Below are positions 21,574 to 26,715 of a stretch of DNA of 26,715 nucleotides, piece by piece. Where the stretch lies: contig DAWAJD010000026.1 in the NCBI GenBank assembly GCA_052289195.1, positions 1 through 26,715 on the forward strand, in the 5' to 3' direction. Position 1 is the first letter of the stretch, and each line of letters begins with the position of its first letter. The DNA is from UBA4644 sp900555855. GTDB lineage: Bacteria > Bacillota > Clostridia > Oscillospirales > Butyricicoccaceae. A program made the translations under genes and the position numbers. The notes beneath the pieces were generated by a model, which was not told the origin of the DNA, searched no databases, and saw nothing but the letters and a program-made list of their open reading frames with translations.

Positions 21574-22983
21574 TCAGAAGCGGAAATAAATGAAGGGGTT
21601 AAAGGTAGAGGTCAGGAGCTGCATATAGCTCAGGACCAAAAGCCCCAGCGCTGCCAGCCTTGGCCACCAGAGCAGCAGGATCCGGGGCAGAGGTCTTTGC
21701 TGCCGGGCCTGCAGCCATTGCTCCAGCCAGCGCTTCCAGGGCAGCGCGGCAACTACGGCCAGCGCCAGAACCCAGCCATATTCCAAAAGATAATAGGTGG
21801 TGCGTCCATCGGAAAGAGGCGCGCCGCCCAGCATGGCCCGAAGCACCCCACCTGCCTTGGATACGCTTTCTGCTCGGAAAAGCACCCAGCCCGCATTGAT
21901 GAAAAACAGGGCGTAAAGATGCCGCAGCGGGCCCAACCGGGCTATGGCCTTTCCCCAGAGGAAGCGCTCTCCCGCCAGCAGCAGGAAGTAATAAAGCCCC
22001 CAGAGGACAAAGGTCCATTCCGCGCCGTGCCAGAGCCCCGTCAGGCTCCAGACGATCAGAAGATTCAGCAGCTGACGCCAGGGGCCCCGGCGGTTGCCGC
22101 CCAGAGGGATATAGACATAATCCCGGAACCAGGTGGAGAGGGAAATGTGCCACCGTCGCCAGAACTCGGTGATGGAACGGGAGATATAGGGATAATCAAA
22201 GTTTTCCAGAAAATGAAAGCCGAAAATACGCCCCAGGCCGATGGCCATATCACTGTAGGCGGAAAAGTCAAAATAGATCTGCAGCGTGTAGGCCACCGAG
22301 CCGAGCCATGCCAGCGACACGGTTAGTCCCGACAGCGTGCTGCCATAGACCGCGTCGGCCAGCGCACCTACGCCGTTGGCTAAAATGAGCTTTTTGCTCA
22401 AGCCGAAAAGAAAGCGCACCGCACCCTCGGTAAACCCATCCAGCGTTTCCTGGCGCAAACGGAGCTCTCCGGCCACGGTAGTGTAGCGGACGATGGGCCC
22501 CGCCACCAGCTGGGGGAAGAGGGAAACATAGAGGGCCACCCAAAGGGGATTTTTCTCCGGCGCCGCCTCGCCGCGGTAAACATCAAAAACATAGCTCATG
22601 CCCTGAAAGGTGAAAAAGGAAATCCCGATGGGCAGGACCACCTCCGGGATGGCCAGCTCAGCGCCCAGCAAACGAAGGTTTCGGGCGGCAAAGCCAGCAT
22701 ACTTGAACCAGCCCAGCAGCGCCAGGTTACAAGCTGTCCCCAGCCAGAGAGAAAGCCTGCGTCCCCGCAGCCCCGGGGCGCAGAGCAGACCGAAAAGATA
22801 GTTGATGCCGATGGACACCAGCATCAGCGGCAAAAACCGCACGCCTCCATAGGCATAAAAAAACAGGCTGAAGGCCAGCAGCAGGAGATTCCTTCCGGCC
22901 CGCAGCTTTTGCGGGATCAGAAAATAGCAGAGCAGCAGGGCGGGGAGAAAGAAAAACAGAAAATGAAAGCTGGAAAATACCAT
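21574..22983 (-). CDS. MBOAT-family membrane O-acyltransferase (AlgI/PatA-like)
   Basis: This is a membrane-bound O-acyltransferase that carries acyl groups across the membrane for polysaccharide O-acetylation. The 469 residues have about ten hydrophobic helices. Family hallmarks are the segment YFDFSAYSDMAIGLGRIFGF, the block ITEFWRRWHISLSTWFRDYV followed by YIPLGGNRRG (His279), and SLTGLWHGAEWTFVLWG, with the presumed catalytic His319. The start at 22983 matches the family N-terminus (FSSFHFLFFFLPALL). Its binding site is weak (AGGA about 11 bases upstream). No convincing promoter was found in the 35 bases between it and the terminator of the SLH gene, so its expression may rely on read-through from that gene or on a non-standard promoter. 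Confidence 0.94.
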   Translation of the reverse strand: MVFSSFHFLFFFLPALLLCYFLIPQKLRAGRNLLLLAFSLFFYAYGGVRFLPLMLVSIGINYLFGLLCAPGLRGRRLSLWLGTACNLALLGWFKYAGFAARNLRLLGAELAIPEVVLPIGISFFTFQGMSYVFDVYRGEAAPEKNPLWVALYVSLFPQLVAGPIVRYTTVAGELRLRQETLDGFTEGAVRFLFGLSKKLILANGVGALADAVYGSTLSGLTVSLAWLGSVAYTLQIYFDFSAYSDMAIGLGRIFGFHFLENFDYPYISRSITEFWRRWHISLSTWFRDYVYIPLGGNRRGPWRQLLNLLIVWSLTGLWHGAEWTFVLWGLYYFLLLAGERFLWGKAIARLGPLRHLYALFFINAGWVLFRAESVSKAGGVLRAMLGGAPLSDGRTTYYLLEYGWVLALAVVAALPWKRWLEQWLQARQQRPLPRILLLWWPRLAALGLLVLSYMQLLTSTFNPFIYFRF

Positions 22984-23017
22984 AAAAGCAGCGTCCTGTT
23001 CGTTCTGATTTGATCTT

Positions 23018-23050
23018 AAAGACCGCGCCGGGCCCGAAGGCCCGGCACGG
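23018..23050 (-). terminator. Hairpin terminator after the SLH protein gene
   Basis: On the minus strand CCGTGCCGGGCC and GGCCCGGCGCGG form a 12-bp stem (one wobble) capped by a TTCG tetraloop. They are followed only by TCTTT. The short T-run suggests incomplete termination, which would let some transcripts continue into the MBOAT gene. Confidence 0.7.
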
Positions 23051-23084
23051 AAAAGGAGAAAAGCTGCGCAAACGCGCTGTGTTG

Positions 23085-26000
23085 TTACTTGGTCAGCAGA
23101 CGGGCCAGGCAGTCAGCCACCAAGACACGGGTCATGGTGCCCTTGGGCTGGATCTTGCCGCCGACGGGATCCAGATAGCCCTTCTGCAGCGCCCACTTCA
23201 TGGCGGGCTGCGCCCAGGCATCCACGGTATTGCCGTCGGTATAGGCGCTCAGATACAGAGTGGAGCTAACATCCATGCCCTGCAGCTTGGCAAAGCGATA
23301 CATGAAGGTGACGATCTGCATCCGGTCCAGCGTCATGTCGGGGCCAAACTTGTTGTTGCCGATGCCATCGGTAATGCCGTTCTGGACGGCCCACTGGACG
23401 GCATCCTTGCACCAGCTGGGAACATCGGTGAAGCTGACGCTGCTGTAGACGGCGGGAGAACCGGCCGCGCGATACAGCATGGTGATCCATTCGCCGCGGG
23501 TGACGGTGCCGGTGGGATTGAACTTATTGTTGCCCACGCCGTTGATGATGCCAAGATTGGTCATCAGGCCAACGGAGCCGGCGTAGCTGCTGTAGCCGTT
23601 CATATCGGAGAAGCTGCTGGAGGTCACGGGCTTGATGGTGAAGATATACTGCGCATTGGCGCTCTTGTCCTTGGCGTCGAAGGCCTTCAGCGTGATGGTG
23701 GCAGAGGTCTGGTTATAGCCGGGGAGGAAGACCACATTGCTCAGCATCTTGCGGCCGGCCAGATAGCCGGTGCTGCTCAGATAATAAACATCCGTGCCGG
23801 GAGTGATGGGGGTCTGGCTGGAAACATCGCGATAGATGAGCTTACCGCCGGTAACGCTGACAAACCGGACAGAAGCCACATTGCTGTTGATCAGGTCGTA
23901 ATAGAAGTTGCTGTAGGTCTGGGAAGCCAGCAGGTCCACCTTCTTGGTGTTGCCGGAGACGGAGCCGCCGTCGATGACGAAATCGATGGTGCCTTCACAG
24001 AGCTTGGTGAAATTGGTGCTGGACTTGATGGTGGTGCCGGGCTTCACGCCGTAGATGGCGAAGGTGCCGCCGGTGCAGTTGCGGGTGCCGGGGACATAGG
24101 AGACGCTTTCCAGATCGTAAGCGTTCTTATCCTTGGCGCTGATGTCCGTCAGGGCAAACTTCTTGCCGTTGGGAGACTTGATCTTCGCGCCGTTGTAGAT
24201 GCCGCTCTTATAGTTCTCATAGAGATAGCCGTAAGCGGTGCTGTTGGGCGCGCCGGTAAACTCCACATAGCAGATATCGTAGTTCCTATGGGTGGAACGG
24301 ACATGATCCGCACAGTAATCCGTAAACAGGCTGGCATCCAGCGTGGCATAGCCGTTGGCAGGCGCGGAGATGGTGATATCGGCGGGCTCCTGAACGGTGA
24401 TGACGAGCATGCCGTCTACCGTGCCGGTCCGTTCCTTGCCGCGCTTGTCGGTGTAGGTGTAGTGCGCCTCAAAGCCGAACTCCGCGGTATAGCTGCGGCT
24501 GGAGCTCTTCTCCTTGGGCACATAGGTGATCAGGTCGATGGACTTCTGAGAGCTCTTGGAGGGCTCCACATAATAGGTGCCTCTGGAAGCGCTGGTATTC
24601 TTGGACAGGGTCTTGCTGTCGTCGTAATCATAGCAGAGTTTGCCGCCGTTGACGGAGATGCTGTTCAGCTCGATGCGGTCCAGCGTCCAGTCGGAATCCA
24701 GCTCGGACAGGGCGTCCTGCAGCTCCTGAGAGCTGAAATTGTAAACATCGTCCTTGGTGATGGAGACCTTCACATTCAGGATCTGGGGATTCTCGATCAC
24801 GACAGAGCCGCTGAAGATCCGATCGTATTTGTTGGCGTCCTTATCGTCGTAGACGGAATAGTCCAGCTCAAATTTTTCGCCGTCGTAGTTGGACTCATAA
24901 TACATATCCCGCAGGTCAGAGCGGCTGTAGACCTCGTCCTCTTCGGCCACATCGTTTTTCGCGGAGGTCAGGTAGAGGGTGCCGCCGTCGCTGCCGATAT
25001 CGTCAAAGACAATATAATAGCTGCTGCTCAGGCCCAGATCGCTCAGATAGCCCTCGATCGCATTGACCACATTGTCCTTGAAGAAGCTGTCGGTGCCGGA
25101 GGTGTTGGTGACCTTTGCGCCGATATAGCCGGTGAAGCGGACTGCGGTCAGATTCACGGTGCCGGTATACACGAGACCGCTGCCGCTGGTCACGGAATAC
25201 TGCACGGAGCCGGTCTCCTTGTCCTTGTCGCTATAGCGCCAGCTGTTCACACGCCAGGTCTCGCCGTCCATGGAGCCGACGCTCATGCTGTAGTTGGTAA
25301 AAGCGACCGTATCATAGGTCAGAGCGTTGTTGGAAGCGTCTTTCGCCGGGAGCTGCGCGAGGATCAGGCTTCTCAGATTCACTTTGCCCACATTCGCGCT
25401 CACATCGTCCAGCATGCCGTCTTCATCGTAGAAGAGCTTCGCTGTAATGTTGCTGACGGTCTTGGAGGTAACCGTGAGCACCACAGTCTTAGCAGTCAGG
25501 CCGGAGGAAGAATATTCGCTCTTCGGAGTTGCGGTGTAGGTATATTTCTTGGGAACCAGAACGCCGGAGCCATAAGAAGCGGGGTCAGTCAGACTCCAGG
25601 TGTAATAATCGGTCACTTTCAGAGTCTTTGCGTCTGCACCGTCAAATGTTGCGGTAAAGTTTTTGGGCAGCTTGTCAACTGCGGAGACGCTGGTCAAAGC
25701 CGGATCGTTTTCCACGGAGGAGGGCGCGGCCAGCTCAACGCTCTGGACAGCTTTCACCGTCACATTGACAGAGGGATTGCCGGTTTCCAGACCCACATCG
25801 CTGGCAAAGGCATAGGTTCCGGGAACCGTGGCCTTATAGCCGCCCGTGGTAGTGCAGCTCCAGCTGCTGATGGTTTTTTCTTCGGGTTCGCCGCTGGAAT
25901 AAGTATAAGTGAATTTCAGGGCGGCCAGCTTGGTTTTCACTTCCGCTTCCGTCGTGCCAAAGCCAACAACAGGCGCGGTCTCGCCGCTTTTCAGTTCAAC

Positions 26001-26192
26001 CTTCGTCAGCGTTCTCTCTGCAGGGGTCGTGCCGCCGCCGGTGCCTTCGCCGCTGGTGCCGCCTTCGCTGTCTTGGCCGCTTTCGGGGCTGATCTGGGTT
26101 TCACCCTCCGCAAAAGCGGTGAACGAGCACAGAGACAGCATCATGGTCAGCGCCAGAAGCAGTGCCAGTGTTTTTCTTCCAAACAATTTCAT
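23085..26192 (-). CDS. Secreted SLH-domain surface protein with internal repeats
   Basis: This is a 1035-residue exported protein. Residues 1-28 are a Sec signal peptide (ALLLALTMMLSLCSFTAFA, cleaved after AFA). A Gly/Ser/Glu/Thr-rich linker (30-58) follows, then an Ig-like region (about 60-245). Next come about five diverged units (roughly 247-351, 357-468, 474-600, 606-742, 752-855). Each unit ends in a strand-rich stretch with a G-G-x-L-Y/I-Y motif and, in several, a V/I-x-Y/F-V/L-P motif. Three SLH domains close the protein (about 859-910, 919-969, 982-1033; for example SFTDVPSWCKDAVQWAVQNG). SLH domains bind pyruvylated secondary wall polymer, so it is wall-anchored. GGGAGG precedes the ATG. 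The repeat region's ligand or function is unknown. An MBOAT/DHHW acylation pair is downstream. Confidence 0.9.
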   Translation of the reverse strand: MKLFGRKTLALLLALTMMLSLCSFTAFAEGETQISPESGQDSEGGTSGEGTGGGTTPAERTLTKVELKSGETAPVVGFGTTEAEVKTKLAALKFTYTYSSGEPEEKTISSWSCTTTGGYKATVPGTYAFASDVGLETGNPSVNVTVKAVQSVELAAPSSVENDPALTSVSAVDKLPKNFTATFDGADAKTLKVTDYYTWSLTDPASYGSGVLVPKKYTYTATPKSEYSSSGLTAKTVVLTVTSKTVSNITAKLFYDEDGMLDDVSANVGKVNLRSLILAQLPAKDASNNALTYDTVAFTNYSMSVGSMDGETWRVNSWRYSDKDKETGSVQYSVTSGSGLVYTGTVNLTAVRFTGYIGAKVTNTSGTDSFFKDNVVNAIEGYLSDLGLSSSYYIVFDDIGSDGGTLYLTSAKNDVAEEDEVYSRSDLRDMYYESNYDGEKFELDYSVYDDKDANKYDRIFSGSVVIENPQILNVKVSITKDDVYNFSSQELQDALSELDSDWTLDRIELNSISVNGGKLCYDYDDSKTLSKNTSASRGTYYVEPSKSSQKSIDLITYVPKEKSSSRSYTAEFGFEAHYTYTDKRGKERTGTVDGMLVITVQEPADITISAPANGYATLDASLFTDYCADHVRSTHRNYDICYVEFTGAPNSTAYGYLYENYKSGIYNGAKIKSPNGKKFALTDISAKDKNAYDLESVSYVPGTRNCTGGTFAIYGVKPGTTIKSSTNFTKLCEGTIDFVIDGGSVSGNTKKVDLLASQTYSNFYYDLINSNVASVRFVSVTGGKLIYRDVSSQTPITPGTDVYYLSSTGYLAGRKMLSNVVFLPGYNQTSATITLKAFDAKDKSANAQYIFTIKPVTSSSFSDMNGYSSYAGSVGLMTNLGIINGVGNNKFNPTGTVTRGEWITMLYRAAGSPAVYSSVSFTDVPSWCKDAVQWAVQNGITDGIGNNKFGPDMTLDRMQIVTFMYRFAKLQGMDVSSTLYLSAYTDGNTVDAWAQPAMKWALQKGYLDPVGGKIQPKGTMTRVLVADCLARLLTK

Positions 26193-26212
26193 GCTTGAAA
26201 ACCTCCCTAATT

Positions 26213-26236
26213 TTTTATTTTGAGCTTTTATTTTGA
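26213..26236 (-). repeat. Direct repeat in the SLH gene leader
   Basis: TTTTATTTTGA occurs twice (26213-26223 and 26226-26236 on the plus strand), i.e. TCAAAATAAAA twice in the message. It lies between the predicted transcription start and the GGGAGG site. It may be an AT-rich translation enhancer or simply a local duplication. Confidence 0.6.
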
Positions 26237-26256
26237 CTTGCTATAGATTCGAGCTT

Positions 26257-26265
26257 ATTATAGCA
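26257..26265 (-). promoter_or_regulatory. Extended -10 promoter of the SLH gene
   Basis: On the minus strand TG-C-TATAAT forms a perfect extended -10 element, giving a leader of about 58 bases. No good -35 box exists at 17-18 bases. That position is instead occupied by an inverted repeat (26273-26297). Confidence 0.75.
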
Positions 26266-26272
26266 TGAGAAA

Positions 26273-26297
26273 AGGAAAAACGCTATCCCTTTTTCCT
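26273..26297. repeat. Inverted repeat over the -35 region of the SLH promoter
   Basis: AGGAAAAA (26273-26280) and TTTTTCCT (26290-26297) are 8-base arms separated by nine bases. The repeat occupies the space where the -35 box of the SLH promoter would be. It could be an operator or activator site; no regulator is encoded in the window. Confidence 0.5.
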
Positions 26298-26329
26298 GAA
26301 TTCTTCCTTAAAAATCTGGTTCAGAAACA

Positions 26330-26344
26330 GCCTTTTCAAAAGGC
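26330..26344. repeat. Palindrome upstream of the rnpB promoter
   Basis: GCCTTTT-C-AAAAGGC is a near-perfect palindrome with 7-base arms, ending 4 bases before the rnpB -35 box. It has no T-run, so it is not a terminator. It could be a protein-binding site between the divergent SLH and rnpB promoters. Confidence 0.5.
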
Positions 26345-26348
26345 GGCG

Positions 26349-26377
26349 TTGACATTTTCTCCCGCCGCCGATATAAT
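26349..26377 (+). promoter_or_regulatory. rnpB: Consensus promoter of rnpB
   Basis: TTGACA and TATAAT are separated by exactly 17 bases, a full sigma-A consensus as expected for an abundant stable RNA. Transcription should start at about 26384. Confidence 0.95.
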
Positions 26378-26383
26378 AAGACA

Positions 26384-26715
26384 GCAGCGGCCCGGGCAGC
26401 CGCGCGGGGGCGACTCCGTGAGGAAAGTCCGGGCTTCACAGAGCAGGATAGCCGATAACATCGGCCGCGGGCGACCGCCGGACAAGTGCAACAGAAATAG
26501 ACTACCCCGCCCCCCGGCGGGGAAAAGGTGGAAAGGTGGGGTAAGAGCCCACCGGTGTCCCGGGTGACCGGGGCATCCTGTAAACTCTATCCGAAGCAAC
26601 ACCGACTTGGGGGCTACGGCTTGCTCGGCCAATCTCCAGACGGGTGGCAAAGAGACGAACAGCAATGTTCGCCCAAGATAGATGGCTGCCGACTACAGAA
26701 CCCGGCTTATAGGGC
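26384..26715 (+). ncRNA. rnpB: RNase P RNA, type A, 3' end cut by the window
   Basis: This is the catalytic RNA of RNase P, which matures tRNA 5' ends. Conserved core blocks are present in order: GAGGAAAGTCCGGGC (26418-26432, CR-I), AGAGCAGGATAGCCG, AAGTGCAACAGAAATAGAC, GGGGTAAGAGCCCACC (26540-26555), a block around CCAATCTCCAGACGGGTGGC, and near the end ACAGAA (26695-26700, CR-V) followed by CCCGGCTTATAGG. The layout is that of the ancestral type A RNA, not the Bacillus type B. The final bases AGGGC begin the 3' strand of helix P1, which would pair with GCGGCCC near the 5' end (26386-26392). Only a few to about 20 bases are therefore missing beyond the window. The 5' end is inferred from the promoter. 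Confidence 0.96.

Noticed and set aside
23010..26198. A 1062-codon open frame on the plus strand, antisense to the SLH protein gene
   Set aside because: Its product is a low-complexity Ile/Gly/Ala/His/Asp-rich sequence without signal peptide or known motif. It is the mirror of a GC-rich gene with biased third positions. The minus-strand gene has a signal peptide, SLH domains, binding site and promoter.
26265..26665. Small open frames on both strands over the last 450 bases
   Set aside because: The region is explained by the rnpB promoter and RNase P RNA, whose conserved blocks are all present.
1..26715. CRISPR arrays, tRNA or rRNA genes, insertion sequences, prophage, toxin-antitoxin or defence genes
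   Set aside because: None seen: no regularly spaced repeats, no transposase or integrase motifs, no cloverleaf sequences. The window is ordinary chromosome with envelope and transport genes.

Overview
The window comes from a GC-rich, Gram-positive-type member of the Clostridia, most likely Oscillospiraceae. This is inferred from the dnaX-ybaB-recR order, strong AGGAGG-type ribosome binding sites, an S-layer-homology (SLH) surface protein, a SpoVB/MurJ-like flippase and the type-A RNase P RNA. No phage, insertion sequence, CRISPR array or tRNA was seen. The content is mostly chromosomal housekeeping, transport and cell-envelope genes. No intergenic stretch exceeds 300 bases.

Region 1 (1-3.3 kb): the 3' part of dnaX, then ybaB and recR, form a replication/recombination operon. 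A LysE-type exporter converges on recR, with overlapping stop codons. It appears to start at an ATT codon behind a consensus Shine-Dalgarno. Divergent from it is an HxlR-family regulator carrying a one-base frameshift.

Region 2 (3.4-7.5 kb): a complete polar amino-acid ABC importer (lipoprotein, permease, ATPase) is followed by a bidirectional terminator. Then comes a two-gene minus-strand operon, ymdB-pgeF.

Region 3 (7.6-13.9 kb): a Na/Pi cotransporter with a PhoU domain, preceded by 11-bp-phased repeats that resemble a Pho box. Next is a tightly linked pair resembling the AmiE/NagZ muropeptide-rescue enzymes, then a lipid-linked-sugar flippase. Each unit has a recognisable promoter and terminator.

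Region 4 (13.9-20.4 kb): ftsH is translationally coupled to a DUF308 membrane protein. On the minus strand is a heterodimeric ABC exporter with one degenerate ATP site. Its leader has a strong promoter, a 37-codon reading frame that begins essentially at the transcription start, and an intrinsic terminator inside the 3' end of that frame. This looks like ribosome-mediated transcription attenuation and is the most interesting signal in the window.

Region 5 (20.4-26.7 kb): an MBOAT O-acyltransferase and a DHHW/AlgX-like partner lie directly downstream of a large secreted protein. That protein has about five diverged repeat units and three C-terminal SLH domains. The group suggests acylation of the wall polymer that anchors SLH proteins. 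Divergent from it is rnpB, with a consensus promoter and cut by the window edge.
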